Shown here piece by piece: positions 17,765 to 27,227 of a stretch of 64,000 nt of DNA; the first letter of the stretch is position 1; every line of letters begins with the position of its first letter. The stretch is taken from contig UBXG01000016.1 of NCBI GenBank assembly GCA_900469475.1, positions 71,407 through 135,406 of the forward strand, given 5' to 3'. The position numbers and the translations under genes were made by a program. The notes below the pieces were generated by a model. It had not been told where the DNA came from. It worked only from the letters and a program-made list of their open reading frames with translations, and made no database searches. This DNA is from Hyphomicrobiales bacterium. Lineage in GTDB: Bacteria > Pseudomonadota > Alphaproteobacteria > Rhizobiales > Rhizobiaceae.

Positions 17765-18298
17765 TCATTTCTTGCCTTTTGCCTTGCGCACCTTCCGCTC
17801 GGCCGCAAGCAAAAGTCCCTTGAGTTCCGGTTCACGCACACGGTTGGCTGCTTCGACGAAGGAAACCCACTCGACACGGCGCTGGCCTCGCTCCGGGAAG
17901 TCCTGAAAGGTCTGATCAACCTCAAGCAGATGTAATCCGACAATGCAGGGAACGCGATTGCCGTCGGCAAGCTGCTTTAAATAGGTGAAATAGCCGAACG
18001 GCTTTTTCTTAACCTTGCCGCGTACGCCGGCTTCTTCGTAAGCCTCGATGGCAGCAACCTCATGCGGCTTCTTGCCCTTGATCGGCCAGCCCTTGGGCAC
18101 GACCCATCGGCCGCTTTCCCGGCTGGTGACGACGAGCATCTCGGCTTCATCGCAGTCGGGCGTCTTCCTGTAGCAGATGGCGGCATATTGCTCATGGACC
18201 TGGCCGTGCAGCAACTCGTCCGCATGAGAGGCAAGTTCGGACAGAAAGCTCTCCGACCGTCGCAAGGCTTTTTGCTGCGCTGAGAGTGAGGAAGCCAT
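17765..18298 (-). CDS. NUDIX hydrolase
   Basis: A NUDIX-fold hydrolase of about 177 residues from ATG 18298 (MASSLSAQQK). In-frame starts 18 and 33 bases upstream are also possible; the most distal, a GTG, lies close behind GAGGAG. The Nudix segment reads RWVVPKGWPIKGKKPHEVAAIEAYEEAG. The core E-A-Y-E-E-A-G is intact while the usual R of the REUXEE box is Ile, and the distal Glu is Lys. The PKGWP..GK start is characteristic of the diphosphoinositol-polyphosphate/Ap6A-like subgroup common in rhizobia. It probably hydrolyses nucleoside diphosphate-linked or polyphosphate substrates in the cytoplasm. The C-terminus is Lys-rich (KVRKAKGKK). Confidence 0.8.
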   Translation of the reverse strand: MASSLSAQQKALRRSESFLSELASHADELLHGQVHEQYAAICYRKTPDCDEAEMLVVTSRESGRWVVPKGWPIKGKKPHEVAAIEAYEEAGVRGKVKKKPFGYFTYLKQLADGNRVPCIVGLHLLEVDQTFQDFPERGQRRVEWVSFVEAANRVREPELKGLLLAAERKVRKAKGKK

Positions 18299-18546
18299 GT
18301 GCGCTACTCGCGACATGGTCGATCGACGCACATGCTCCTCGAAACTGGCTGGCTTATGCTCACAAAAATCGTCTGTGACACGCTGCCCTCCTGTCCGCTT
18401 GGGTTTCGTCGAAATTCACAACTGTCAGTATGATGCTGTGAGCTGTTGCAGTGACAGTTTTATGAAGGCGGCTGTTGATGATGCGAGGGGCAGCAGCCAT
18501 CTGACGGTGCTACACGAAACTGTGATCGAACGGCACGGAAGTGGAA

Positions 18547-18570
18547 AAACGGCCCTTGAGAGGGCCGTTT
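18547..18570 (-). terminator. Rho-independent terminator of dctA
   Basis: AAACGGCCCT and AGGGCCGTTT pair around a four-base loop, 25 bases past the dctA stop. On the minus strand the stem runs into TTTTTCC. A textbook intrinsic terminator. Confidence 0.85.
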
Positions 18571-18595
18571 CATCCTTGGGAGGATAATGCGAAGT

Positions 18596-19924
18596 TTACT
18601 CGGCCGCCTGCAGGGCAGGCACCTCGATTTCTTCGCCCAATTGCCCCGCCATGGCGGCGGCAAACTTGGTCTGGTCGAGTTCATTTTCCCAGCGGGCGAC
18701 GACGATCGTAGCAACCGCATTGCCGACAAAGTTCGTCAGTGCACGGCATTCGGACATGAAGCGGTCGATGCCGAGGATCAGCGCCATGCCGGCGATCGGA
18801 ACCGAAGGCACGACTGCGAGCGTCGCGGCAAGCGTGATGAAGCCTGCACCGGTGATGCCGGCAGCACCCTTGGAGCTCAACATGGCGACGAGCAGCAGCA
18901 GGATCTGGTCGCCGAAGGTCAGCGGCGTATCAGTAGCCTGAGCGATGAACAGCGCCGCCAGCGTCATATAGATATTAGTGCCGTCCAGGTTGAAGGAGTA
19001 ACCCGTGGGGATAACGAGGCCGACGACGGAGCGTTTGCAGCCGGCACGCTCCATCTTGTTCATCAGGCCCGGCAATGCAGCTTCGGACGACGAGGTGCCG
19101 AGAACGAGTAGCAGCTCTTCCTTGATGTAGCGGATCAGCGCCAGGATCGAGAAGCCGTTATAGCGAGCGACGGCGCCGAGCACGACGAGCACGAACAGCA
19201 GCGACGTGGCGTAGAAGGTGCCGATCAGGAAGGCCAGATTGGCGATCGTGCCGATACCATATTTGCCGATAGTGAAGGCCATGGCGCCGAAGGCACCGAT
19301 GGGAGCGAACTTCATCAGCAGGGCAACCATGCGGAAGATCGGCGTGGTCAGTGCCTGCAGGAAGTCCGTCACCGGGCGGCCGCGTTCGCCAGCAGCGCCA
19401 AGCGCAATACCGAAGACGACCGAGAAGAACAGCACCTGGAGAATATCGCCCTTGGCGAAAGCGCCGACGATGGTATCCGGAATGATGTTCATCAGGAAGC
19501 CGACGACCGACGCGTCATGGGCCTGTGCCGCATAGTTGTTGACGGCCTTCGTATCCAGCGTCGCCGGATTGATGTGCATGCCGGCACCCGGCTGCACGAC
19601 GTTGGCAATGATGAGACCGACGATCAGCGCCAAAGTCGAGAAGGTCAGGAAGTAGATGAACGACTTGCCGACGACGCGACCGAATTTCTTCAAGTCCGAC
19701 ATGCCGGCGATGCCGGTCGTGACCGTCAGGAAGATGACGGGCGCGATGACCATGCGCACCAGCTTGATGAAGGCATCGCCGAGCGGCTGCAACGACGTGC
19801 CGAGCTGCGGATAATAGTGACCAAGCAGGATGCCGGCAGCGATGGCGGTGAGAACCTGCACATAGAGATGCCGGTAGAAGGGAACTTTGGCGCGCGTTTC
19901 CGCGGCAGCGATGGGAGCAATCAT
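18596..19924 (-). CDS. dctA: C4-dicarboxylate transport protein DctA
   Basis: A 442-residue inner-membrane symporter of the dicarboxylate/amino acid:cation (DAACS) family that imports succinate, fumarate and malate, the main carbon supply of rhizobia in nodules. Recognisable pieces are [41 protein letters not shown], the serine-rich re-entrant loop [29 protein letters not shown] and the C-terminal [19 protein letters not shown]. Length is normal. The ATG at 19924 has GGAGG at ideal spacing and is preferred to a start seven codons upstream. It is transcribed from a sigma-54 promoter and is divergent from its regulators dctB and dctD. Confidence 0.96.
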   Translation of the reverse strand: MIAPIAAAETRAKVPFYRHLYVQVLTAIAAGILLGHYYPQLGTSLQPLGDAFIKLVRMVIAPVIFLTVTTGIAGMSDLKKFGRVVGKSFIYFLTFSTLALIVGLIIANVVQPGAGMHINPATLDTKAVNNYAAQAHDASVVGFLMNIIPDTIVGAFAKGDILQVLFFSVVFGIALGAAGERGRPVTDFLQALTTPIFRMVALLMKFAPIGAFGAMAFTIGKYGIGTIANLAFLIGTFYATSLLFVLVVLGAVARYNGFSILALIRYIKEELLLVLGTSSSEAALPGLMNKMERAGCKRSVVGLVIPTGYSFNLDGTNIYMTLAALFIAQATDTPLTFGDQILLLLVAMLSSKGAAGITGAGFITLAATLAVVPSVPIAGMALILGIDRFMSECRALTNFVGNAVATIVVARWENELDQTKFAAAMAGQLGEEIEVPALQAAE

Positions 19925-20009
19925 GATGTCCTCCGTTAAGCCCAACCGATCTCTCGGCCCTCCGGGCGACGACTAGAATTCAACAGCCTCCGACTGTTTC
20001 ATCATCCGT

Positions 20010-20025
20010 TGCAATGACCGTGCCA
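20010..20025 (-). promoter_or_regulatory. Sigma-54 promoter of dctA
   Basis: On the minus strand, TGGCACG-GTCA-TTGCA matches the -24/-12 consensus for RpoN polymerase at every conserved position, about 85 bases upstream of the dctA start. This agrees with the known RpoN- and DctD-dependent expression of dctA in rhizobia. Confidence 0.93.
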
Positions 20026-20093
20026 AATGCGCGCCATGATTTTAACACATTGCTTTTGTTGAATTTTAATTTCCGACCCGGATCGAAGATCAT

Positions 20094-20121
20094 CGATCTG
20101 TGCGATTATTCGCACAGATCG
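20094..20121. promoter_or_regulatory. DctD-type upstream activator dyad
   Basis: A perfect 12-bp inverted repeat, CGATCTGTGCGA with TCGCACAGATCG around TTAT, sits about 70 bases upstream of the sigma-54 promoter. It lies in the dctA-dctB gap just before the dctB start. Position and symmetry are those of an enhancer site for the NtrC-family activator DctD. A second weaker site expected nearer the promoter is not clear by eye. Confidence 0.75.
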
Positions 20122-20142
20122 AATTGCGGCGCGCGCGAAATC

Positions 20143-22020
20143 ATGCACAATACGGCAATGCTGCAGCGCCCGGCCAACGAACGATTTCTAACGCCCGAGC
20201 AGCTGGGCCGGCGCTCACGCCGGGTCTGGCTCGTGTTTGCGTTTCTAAGTGCGGCTGTCATTGCGGCTGGTCTTTATGGCGCGAATTTCTATGGTCGGCT
20301 CTCGGCAATAGAAACGCTGCAGAGGCAGGGGCACACGGATGCGAACCTCAAGGTTGCCCTGCTGCGCGCAGTCCTCGAACGTCCGCGCGCCCTGCCGCTC
20401 TTGCTGGCCGACGATCAGCAGGTGCGAGATGCGCTCGCCGAGAAGCACATCGACGATGTTGTCGCCCTGGACCGTAAGCTTGAAAGTCTCGTCTCGGGCA
20501 CCAGCGCATCCGTCCTTTACGTCACCGGCAAGGACGGCGTTGCCATGGCTTCCAGCAACTGGCGAGAACCGTTGAGTTTCGTCGGCAACGACTATTCCTT
20601 TCGCGACTATTTCCGCAAAGCCATGGAAACGGGAACCGCTGAGCATTATGCACTCGGCACCGTCAGCAATCGCCCCGGCCTCTACATTTCCCGCCGTGTC
20701 GGCGATGTCGGCTCTGCGCTTGGTGTCGTTGTGGTGAAGATGGAGTTCGATCAGCTGGAGGCTGACTGGAGCGAGACCGGCCGCCCTGCTTACGTGACCG
20801 ACGAACGCGGTGTCGTGCTCATCACCAGCCTGCCCTCATGGCGCTTCATGACGACCGCTCCGCTTGCGCGCGAGGAAGCCGACGCGATTCGAAAAAGTCT
20901 GCAATTCGGCGCAGCACCGCTTTCGCCCCTTCCGGTCAGCCATCCCGAAGAAATTGGCCCGGATGCAACCATCGTGCGTGCCATTCTGCCTGGAAGCAGC
21001 GCTGCGGAATATTTGCGGCTGGCGGTCGCGGTTCCATCGACGCCCTGGCAGCTCGGCTATCTGATCCCGACCGATCAGGCGATCGCCTCGTCCGTGCGCG
21101 AGACACGCTTCCTTACCTTGACCGTGCTTCTACCGATCCTCGCATTCGCCGCTTTCCTGCTGCGCCGCCGCGATGTTTCCGCCATGCAGATCGCCGTCAG
21201 CAGGATCGCGCGCGAAGAGCTGGAACGCCGGGTTCTCGAGCGCACGGAGGATCTCAGTCGGGCCCGCGACCGGCTGGAGGCGGAAATTGCCGACCACCGT
21301 GCGACGGAAGCCAAGCTGCAGGGTGTGCAGCAGGATCTCGTGCAGGCCAATCGCCTTGCCATCCTGGGTCAGGTCGCCGCCGGCGTAGCCCATGAGATCA
21401 ATCAGCCGGTCGCGACGATCCGTGCCTATGCGGAGAATGCGCATATTTTTCTCGACAGGCATCAGACGGAGCCGGTGAAGGAAAACCTTTCGGCAATCGC
21501 GGCGCTGACGGAGCGTATCGGCACGATCACCGAAGAACTGAAAGCCTTCGCCCGTAAGGGAAGGACCGCACCGGAGCCGGTTGATCTCAGAAGCGTGATA
21601 GAGGGGGCCGTGGTCCTGCTGAGGAGCCGCTTTGCCGGCCGCCTGGATGCGCTGAAGATCGAGTTGCCACCAACGGGGCTCGGCGTTGTCGGGACCCGCA
21701 TCCGGCTGGAGCAAGTGCTGATCAACCTCTTTCAAAATGCTCTAGAGGCCCTTGAAGGTCGCGACGAGGCCAAGGTGGAGGTGTCAGTGCGCGAAACTTC
21801 AGAGGAAGTCGAGATTGTGGTTTCTGACAACGGCCCCGGCATTCCCGCGGCGATCCTCGACTCGCTGTTTACACCCTTCAACACGTCCAAGGAAAAAGGC
21901 CTCGGCCTTGGTCTCGTCATTTCGAAGGATATCGTCGTCGATTATGGCGGCCGGATCGATGTCGAGAGCAATGACAGCGGCACCCGCTTCACCGTCCATT
22001 TGCGCAAGGCCACGCCATGA
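20143..22020 (+). CDS. dctB: C4-dicarboxylate sensor histidine kinase DctB
   Basis: About 625 residues from the ATG at 20143 ([10 protein letters not shown]; an ATG five codons later is possible, and the longer open frame would run through the DctD dyad). Layout: a membrane segment about 28-48 ([18 protein letters not shown]), a periplasmic double-PAS sensor containing [15 protein letters not shown] and [12 protein letters not shown], a second membrane segment about 335-355, a coiled coil ([23 protein letters not shown]), and the kinase core. The phospho-acceptor is H417 in [20 protein letters not shown], followed by the N box [17 protein letters not shown] and GLGLGLVIS. It senses dicarboxylates and phosphorylates DctD. 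The stop overlaps dctD (ATGA). Confidence 0.95.
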   Translation: MHNTAMLQRPANERFLTPEQLGRRSRRVWLVFAFLSAAVIAAGLYGANFYGRLSAIETLQRQGHTDANLKVALLRAVLERPRALPLLLADDQQVRDALAEKHIDDVVALDRKLESLVSGTSASVLYVTGKDGVAMASSNWREPLSFVGNDYSFRDYFRKAMETGTAEHYALGTVSNRPGLYISRRVGDVGSALGVVVVKMEFDQLEADWSETGRPAYVTDERGVVLITSLPSWRFMTTAPLAREEADAIRKSLQFGAAPLSPLPVSHPEEIGPDATIVRAILPGSSAAEYLRLAVAVPSTPWQLGYLIPTDQAIASSVRETRFLTLTVLLPILAFAAFLLRRRDVSAMQIAVSRIAREELERRVLERTEDLSRARDRLEAEIADHRATEAKLQGVQQDLVQANRLAILGQVAAGVAHEINQPVATIRAYAENAHIFLDRHQTEPVKENLSAIAALTERIGTITEELKAFARKGRTAPEPVDLRSVIEGAVVLLRSRFAGRLDALKIELPPTGLGVVGTRIRLEQVLINLFQNALEALEGRDEAKVEVSVRETSEEVEIVVSDNGPGIPAAILDSLFTPFNTSKEKGLGLGLVISKDIVVDYGGRIDVESNDSGTRFTVHLRKATP

Positions 22021-23393
22021 ATGAGAGTTCCCCCGTTTTCCTGATCGACGACGACAAGGATCTGTTGAGAGCGACGAAGCAGACGCTTGAACTGGCTGGC
22101 TTTGGCGTCTCCGCCTTTTCTGCCGCAAGCGAAGCGCTCCATGCTCTCAAGGCCGATTTTGCCGGTGTCGTCGTTTCCGATATCCGCATGCCGCAGATGG
22201 ACGGGCAGCAGCTCTTTGCCCGCATCAAGGCGCTCGACGCCGATCTGCCGGTCATTCTCATGACGGGTCATGGCGATATTCCGATGGCGGTTCAGGCGAT
22301 CCAGGATGGCGCTTATGATTTCATCGCGAAGCCCTTCGCCACGGATCGGCTTGTGCAGAGCGTGCGGCGAGCAGCTGAAAAGCGACGGCTTGTGCTGGAA
22401 AATCGGGTGCTGCGGCAAGTGGCCGAACAGGCACAGGGCGATCTGCCGCTGATCGGACAGACTCCTGCCATTGAGCGGCTGCGCCATACGCTGCGGCAGA
22501 TCGCCGATACGGATGTCGATGTGCTTGTCACGGGCGAGACTGGCAGCGGTAAGGAAGTGGTGGCGAGCCTGCTGCATCGCTGGAGCCGGCGAGCGAAGGG
22601 CAATTTCGTTGCGTTGAATTGTGGTGCCCTGCCCGAAACCGTGATCGAGAGCGAGCTTTTCGGCCACGAACCGGGCGCTTTTACTGGCGCCCAGAAGAAG
22701 CGCGTTGGGCGCATCGAACATTCAAGCGCCGGCACCCTGTTTCTCGACGAGATCGAAAGCATGCCGCCGGCAATCCAGGTGCAGATGCTGCGCGTGCTGG
22801 AAATGCGCGAGGTGACACCGCTCGGCACCAATGAAGTTCGTCCCGTCGATCTTCGCGTCGTCGCGGCAGCGAAGGTCGATCTTGCCGATCCTCGCCAACG
22901 CGGCGATTTTCGCGAGGATCTCTACTATCGCCTCAACGTCGTCACGCTTTCCATTCCGCCATTGCGTGAACGGCGCGATGACATTCCGTTGCTCTTCGGC
23001 CATTTCGCCGATCGCGCCGCCGGCCGCTTCAAACGCGAGGTGCCGGCCCTATCGACAACGGTGCGCCGCCATCTGCAGCAGCACGACTGGCCAGGCAACG
23101 TTCGCGAACTCTCGCATTTTGCCGAGCGCTTCGTGCTCGGTCTCGAATCGGCGACAATGGCAAAATCCGACGAGGCGCCGGCGGCGGACGAAGGTTTGCC
23201 GTTGCCGGTTCGGGTGGAACGTTACGAAGCCGAGCTCATCCGCGAAACCCTGTCGCAGAACAATGGCGATGTGCGCCGTACCATCGAAGCGCTCGGCATT
23301 CCCAGGAAGACCTTCTACGACAAGCTCCAGCGACACGGCATCGTCAGAGGCGATTTCGCCGGCTTTGATGGGGATGATCGCCGAGGCTCATGA
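22017..23393 (+). CDS. dctD: C4-dicarboxylate transport response regulator DctD
   Basis: A 458-residue NtrC-class activator, translationally coupled to dctB. The receiver domain has the acidic cluster LIDDDKD (10-14) and the phosphorylation site D55 in [12 protein letters not shown]. The AAA+ domain carries Walker A GETGSGKE (173-180) and the sigma-54 contact loop GAFTGA (220-225), then [10 protein letters not shown] and the second-half motif LRERRDDIP. The C-terminal Fis-type helix-turn-helix is in [25 protein letters not shown]. When phosphorylated it activates dctA from the upstream dyad through RpoN. Confidence 0.96.
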   Translation: MNESSPVFLIDDDKDLLRATKQTLELAGFGVSAFSAASEALHALKADFAGVVVSDIRMPQMDGQQLFARIKALDADLPVILMTGHGDIPMAVQAIQDGAYDFIAKPFATDRLVQSVRRAAEKRRLVLENRVLRQVAEQAQGDLPLIGQTPAIERLRHTLRQIADTDVDVLVTGETGSGKEVVASLLHRWSRRAKGNFVALNCGALPETVIESELFGHEPGAFTGAQKKRVGRIEHSSAGTLFLDEIESMPPAIQVQMLRVLEMREVTPLGTNEVRPVDLRVVAAAKVDLADPRQRGDFREDLYYRLNVVTLSIPPLRERRDDIPLLFGHFADRAAGRFKREVPALSTTVRRHLQQHDWPGNVRELSHFAERFVLGLESATMAKSDEAPAADEGLPLPVRVERYEAELIRETLSQNNGDVRRTIEALGIPRKTFYDKLQRHGIVRGDFAGFDGDDRRGS

Positions 23394-23440
23394 TCCGCTG
23401 CCGATGAGCCACCGCGCCAGCTGAAGCCGTCGTGTGAACT

Positions 23441-25048
23441 TCAGGCGCTGCGGCGCATGTCCCTGGCATTGCCTTGCCTTTGCCGGGCCGCTGCCTCGGC
23501 GGTGCGATCCAGAACCAGCATCGCTTGCGCAACCACCGCTGCGAGCGCTTCATCGCTCCTGGAAGCGGCCACGACCAGCGGCGCGCTCAGGCAAATTCTA
23601 AGAGCACTTGCCGGTACATCACCAAAATCGGCACAGCGAACGGGCTGGCCGAGACGCACCAAGGCAACTCCATCGCCTTCGACGGCCAGCTCCTTGTAGA
23701 CCGCTGCCATTTCCGCTGCGGTCAGCATGGCGCCATCTGTGCAATTGCGCAGGTAAAACGAAAAGATGGAGGGAATTTCATCCCAGCGAAGAGCCGATGA
23801 TGCGCCCCACAGCTCACGCCGCTCCAACGGCCGGCTCTGCAAAGGCTCGAAAGCCGGATCGTTCGCAAGACGATCGGAGACTGCCTCGGCAAAAATGGAC
23901 AAAACCTTGACTACACGGTCTTCAGGAATATCGAGGAAGCATCCGAGTTCGAACAGCGCGGCTTTCCAGCGCAGCAGCAGGCCGAGATTGGCGCGGTCCG
24001 GCAAAATGTCGCGAGCGGCCCAGTCTTCCGGCCACTCTGCCTTCCCGCAATAGTCGGCCAAGGCTCCGGGCAGCGCACGCGATTCGAAGCGTTCCGACAT
24101 TTGCGGCGGGCACAAAAGCGCACCGCTGAAAATCGGCCCGGCAAGGAATTTCGAACCCGTGAGCGCGACCATGAAGCCATGGGCGAGATAGGCGCGGATC
24201 GTTGCCGCTGACAGGCGAAACTGGCAGGCATCGATCATGATATCCAGCACAGTGCCGAAACGCTCCTTCAGGCGCATGACGGTCTCAAGGCTCGGCGCCA
24301 GTAGGCTGGTCTTCGATACGTCTGTTACGACGAGAAGGCATCTGAGGCCGGCTGCGCGGGCAAGCTCGATGAGGCCGCGTAGCTCCTCTTCCACCTCGCT
24401 ATCGGCGCGAAGGGAACCATCCTTGTTGCGCACGGCAATGGTGGCGTTGCGCGTTGCGTCCCCTGGCCGCAATTCTTCGCCCTTGGCGACAGATCGTGCG
24501 CTGCTGACGCGGCTCATGAAATGCCGCCCGGCCGACGCCATCATGACGCCGCTGCCCGTCTCGTTCCCCATCAGCGTGATGGTCATCAGGGCAGGCTCGT
24601 CCTCATCCGCCAGCAGCGCGGCCGAAAAAAGGTGGATGTCCGTGCCTGACGTGGCCAGGATCGCATCGATCCGCGGCTGCGACGATTGACCGAGGCCAAG
24701 CAAGCGCAGCAGATCGTCACGCACACGCCCGATTTCGCGATCGTAGACAGCCGTCGGCGAGCTTGTTTCCATCTCCCGCCTCAGATCCGCGTAAAAGGAT
24801 TCGACCGTGGCAAAGGCGGCGGCGGATATGGTCGATGCCGTCGACGAGCCGAAAGCGAGATCTTCGGGCCGGGGTGCCGGACCATAGCCATACATGTTGA
24901 GCCCGGTGAGCGGATCGCAATCCAGCCGTTCATCGCCACCCGACACCAGGTATTTCAGCAGCGCATCCCTCGCCTCGCTTTGTTGCTTCGACAACGCACC
25001 CGTAGTCGCATTTTTATCCAGGGTGCGGTCGTCAGCAACTTGCTGCAT
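23441..25048 (-). CDS. PLP-dependent aminotransferase-fold enzyme, unassigned
   Basis: A 535-residue protein with the fold-type I signature of PLP enzymes. LATSGTDIHL (132-140) would hold the cofactor phosphate, D273 in DIMIDACQFRLS would face the pyridine nitrogen, and K300 in ALTGSKFLAGP is the likely Schiff-base lysine. The arrangement is closest to class V/decarboxylase-like proteins, but length and many segments do not match a named enzyme I know. SPTAVYDREIGRVRDDLLRLLGL near residue 100 is the usual helix before the small domain. It stands alone, convergent with dctD and upstream of a glutathione transferase gene. The substrate cannot be inferred. Confidence 0.65.
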   Translation of the reverse strand: MQQVADDRTLDKNATTGALSKQQSEARDALLKYLVSGGDERLDCDPLTGLNMYGYGPAPRPEDLAFGSSTASTISAAAFATVESFYADLRREMETSSPTAVYDREIGRVRDDLLRLLGLGQSSQPRIDAILATSGTDIHLFSAALLADEDEPALMTITLMGNETGSGVMMASAGRHFMSRVSSARSVAKGEELRPGDATRNATIAVRNKDGSLRADSEVEEELRGLIELARAAGLRCLLVVTDVSKTSLLAPSLETVMRLKERFGTVLDIMIDACQFRLSAATIRAYLAHGFMVALTGSKFLAGPIFSGALLCPPQMSERFESRALPGALADYCGKAEWPEDWAARDILPDRANLGLLLRWKAALFELGCFLDIPEDRVVKVLSIFAEAVSDRLANDPAFEPLQSRPLERRELWGASSALRWDEIPSIFSFYLRNCTDGAMLTAAEMAAVYKELAVEGDGVALVRLGQPVRCADFGDVPASALRICLSAPLVVAASRSDEALAAVVAQAMLVLDRTAEAAARQRQGNARDMRRSA

Positions 25049-25207
25049 GGAGAAGCATTCCTCTTTCGCCTATGTCGACACGCTTTGCAGAATCGCGCTG
25101 CGGTCTACGCCGAGCGGGGGAGCCTCGGCAGCCGAACATTACGCTTCACAAGATGGAGCGAGGCTGACTTGCCGGGACCGACAGCACCCGCAGTAAGCGC
25201 AATAAAA

Positions 25208-25236
25208 GAGCTCGCGATCCGGAGGGCCGCGAGCTC
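25208..25236 (-). terminator. Intrinsic terminator of the yghU-like gene
   Basis: GAGCTCGCG and CGCGAGCTC form a nine-base stem with an 11-base loop. The minus-strand continuation is TTTTATT. It lies 25 bases past the stop of the glutathione transferase gene. Confidence 0.8.
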
Positions 25237-25260
25237 ATTTCTGCAAAGCGAATGGTCGGA

Positions 25261-26136
25261 TCAGCCGGCAGCTTCCAGCTTATCCTGCGTCTTCGTCTCG
25301 AAGTCGCTGGCATCGTGGCGCTCACGCAGCTGCTCGGATGGATCGCCCGACATGCGGTTGACCATGCGGCCGCGCTTGACGGCAGGACGCGAGTAGATTT
25401 GCTCGGCCCAGCGCTGCACGTTCTTGTAGTCCTGCACCTGCAGGAACTCGGCCGCACCGTACTGCCACCCCTTGGCTAAACCGCCGTACCACGGCCAGAT
25501 GGCGATATCAGCAATCGTATAGTCGCTGCCGGCGATATATTCGCTTTCGGCCAGGCGACGATCGAGAACATCGAGCTGACGCTTCACCTCCATGGCAAAA
25601 CGGTCGATCGCGTATTCGATCTTCGTCGGCGCATAGGCGTAGAAATGACCGAAACCGCCGCCGAGATAGGGCGCGCTGCCCATCTGCCAGAACAGCCAGG
25701 AGATGCATTCGGCCCGAGCCGGCTGCTCGGTCGGCAGGAAGGCGCCGAATTTTTCGGCGAGATACATCAAAATCGAGGCCGATTCGAAAACGCGAACCGG
25801 CTTCGGGCCACTGCGGTCGAGCAAAGCCGGGATCTTCGAATTCGGATTGATGTCAACGAAACCGCTGCCGAATTGATCGCCCTCACCAATCTTGATCAGC
25901 CAGGCATCATATTCCGCACCGCTGTGACCAAGCGCCAGCAGCTCTTCGAGCATAATCGTGACCTTCACGCCGTTGGGCGTTCCAAGCGAATAGAGCTGAA
26001 GGGGATGGCGTCCTAGCGGCAGCTCCTTCTCGTGAGTCGGGCCGGCAATCGGGCGATTGATATTGGCGAACTGGCCGCCATTGGCCTTGTTCCAGGTCCA
26101 GATTTTCGGCGGGGTATATTCGGCAGGGCCGGTCAT
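25261..26136 (-). CDS. yghU: YghU-type glutathione S-transferase/disulfide-bond reductase
   Basis: A 291-residue protein of the Nu-class GST (YghU/YfcG) family, which binds two glutathiones and has disulfide reductase and peroxidase activity in E. coli. Typical features are the N-terminal extension PPKIWTWNKANGGQFANINRP, the thioredoxin-fold segment LYSLGTPNGVKVTIMLEELL (Thr-Pro-Asn in place of a Cys motif), INPNSKIPALLD, and RVFESASILMYLAEKFG, the glutathione gamma-glutamyl site. The helical domain contains ADIAIWPWYGGL. The second of two close ATGs is used because GGAGG touches the first. It is monocistronic with its own terminator. Confidence 0.92.
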   Translation of the reverse strand: MTGPAEYTPPKIWTWNKANGGQFANINRPIAGPTHEKELPLGRHPLQLYSLGTPNGVKVTIMLEELLALGHSGAEYDAWLIKIGEGDQFGSGFVDINPNSKIPALLDRSGPKPVRVFESASILMYLAEKFGAFLPTEQPARAECISWLFWQMGSAPYLGGGFGHFYAYAPTKIEYAIDRFAMEVKRQLDVLDRRLAESEYIAGSDYTIADIAIWPWYGGLAKGWQYGAAEFLQVQDYKNVQRWAEQIYSRPAVKRGRMVNRMSGDPSEQLRERHDASDFETKTQDKLEAAG

Positions 26137-26338
26137 GGGCATCCTCCTTTTTCGGGAATCGAATTTGGGCGATCTTCGATGTAGCGCGCTACATAGATCG
26201 CACATAGGGGCCGCTCTCCATTTTTGCGAGAGGAGAATGCGCACTCTTTAACGCGGAAGCGCTCTTGCCGCCTGGGTTAGGGCGCGGACTCTTCGATCGC
26301 GTTAGGCCATTGGCAAATGCCTGGAGGTTCATGAAACG

Positions 26339-26376
26339 AAAAAGCCTGCCGCGGGAGGAGGAGCGGCAGGCTTTTT
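26339..26376 (-). terminator. Terminator hairpin closing the small RNA
   Basis: AAAAAGCCTGCCGC and GCGGCAGGCTTTTT pair perfectly around TCCTCCTCCC on the minus strand. Because the flanks are A5 and T5, it could also act on plus-strand transcripts. Confidence 0.9.
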
Positions 26377-26495
26377 ACAAGAACCGAACAGCGGATGGGA
26401 GGAGGAGTTCCGCTATTCCTGCAGCCGTCCCTGGGAGGAGGATAAGGACGTCTGCCAAGCGAAGGGATGCGGGAGGAGATGCATCGCTTCGATGA
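26339..26495 (-). ncRNA. Cuckoo/alpha-r14/CcsR-type small RNA with four CCUCCUCCC hairpins
   Basis: Read on the minus strand, four consecutive stem-loops each present a C/U-rich anti-Shine-Dalgarno loop. Stem positions are 26457-26489 (loop CTCCTCCC), 26426-26450 (TCCTCCTCCC), 26390-26414 (CTCCTCCTCCC) and 26339-26376 (TCCTCCTCCC). The last has a perfect 14-bp stem ending in TTTTT, so it is also the intrinsic terminator. Stem sequences differ while loops are kept, which is the pattern of selection on the loop. This is the arrangement of the cuckoo/alpha-r14 RNAs of Rhizobiales and the CcsR1-4 RNAs of Rhodobacter, which follow a DUF1127 gene; a DUF1127 gene lies directly upstream here. The 5' end and any processing sites are estimates. 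Confidence 0.85.
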
Positions 26496-26636
26496 ATACG
26501 AACATACCAGTCTTTTGCTCAGTTCATAGGCATTTCTTTGCAAGGCAGTTATGCGCCATGCGAAAATCGGGCAGCTGGGTCGATCGTAATCTTCAGCCAG
26601 GGCGGCGAAGAATGAGCGGCATGCCCATAAAGCAAA

Positions 26637-26662
26637 AGCGCCTGCTCGGGGGAACAGGCGCT
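26637..26662 (-). terminator. Partial terminator or processing hairpin after the DUF1127 gene
   Basis: AGCGCCTG pairs with CAGGCGCT around a 10-base loop containing CCCCC, followed on the minus strand by TTTTGCTTT, 38 bases past the DUF1127 stop. Read-through here would place the downstream small RNA hairpins on the same transcript. Confidence 0.65.
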
Positions 26663-26699
26663 GGTATAATGCAGTTTTTATAAGGAGCCGTCGCGGCCG

Positions 26700-26846
26700 T
26701 TAGCGAGCGATCGCTGCGCGGGCAACATTGCGGATCTCACCGCGATCGATACCCAGGTCGTGCAGTTCGCGCGTGGACATACGGCCCAGTTCGGCGACCG
26801 TCTGACGATACTTGCGCCAGTTGTTGAAAGAGCGTGCTACGTTCAT
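26700..26846 (-). CDS. DUF1127 small basic protein (CcaF1-like)
   Basis: A 48-residue Arg-rich protein, MNVARSFNNWRKYRQTVAEL at the start and STRELHDLGIDRGEIRNVAR near the end: the full-length DUF1127 signature (RxTxxELxxLsdreLxDIGixRxdI). The ATG has AGGGGAT six bases upstream. In Rhodobacter the DUF1127 protein CcaF1 is encoded with the CcsR small RNAs and binds RNA. In Agrobacterium small DUF1127 proteins affect phosphate and carbon metabolism. Here, too, a CCUCCUCCC small RNA follows. An AT-rich stretch with TATATAG at about 26920-26926 (minus strand) may be its -10 region. Confidence 0.9.
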   Translation of the reverse strand: MNVARSFNNWRKYRQTVAELGRMSTRELHDLGIDRGEIRNVARAAIAR

Positions 26847-27083
26847 GATGATCCCCTTTCCTTGGGCTTTGGAAGCTGAGCAGCCGTGCTTGGCGCTCCC
26901 GTCGCTTCGATAAGAACTATATAGTCGAACCCATTGGCTTTTTGCAGAGCTAAGGAATCACTGCACCTATGCGTCTACTGCATGCGTCGCCCGAAATGCA
27001 GGCGATCTTCATTCGTCGGTCACACCTGCCTTTGCGATTCGCTGATGACAGCGCCGCCTTTGTCTGCAAAAAGAAGAGAGATG

Positions 27084-27168
27084 AGAGACAGGGGCGTCCG
27101 CTTATCCGGCGGGCTGAGAAGCACCCTTCGAACCTGAACCAGATCATGCTGGCGGAGGAAGTCGCTCG
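27084..27168 (+). ncRNA. TPP riboswitch (THI element)
   Basis: The conserved core is present in order: ACAGGGG, then GGGCTGAGAA with CACCCTTCGAACCTGAACC, CAGATCATGCTGGCG and GGAGGAA. This is the TPP aptamer with the CUGAGA and ACCCUU/GAACCUGA blocks. It lies about 60 bases upstream of thiM. Binding of thiamine pyrophosphate should switch off the thiMED operon. No intrinsic terminator is obvious between aptamer and start, so control is probably at ribosome access (AAAGGGGCG site). Confidence 0.95.
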
Positions 27169-27227
27169 GGACCTCGCGAAGCTGAAGCACGTCGTCCCTG
27201 CGCGTCTCGCCGCCTGAAAGGGGCGAT

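Noticed and set aside
26353-26478. Four GGGAGGAG motifs on the plus strand read as a series of ribosome-binding sites
   Set aside because: None is followed by a credible coding frame; each sits exactly in a hairpin loop, which fits the minus-strand small RNA.
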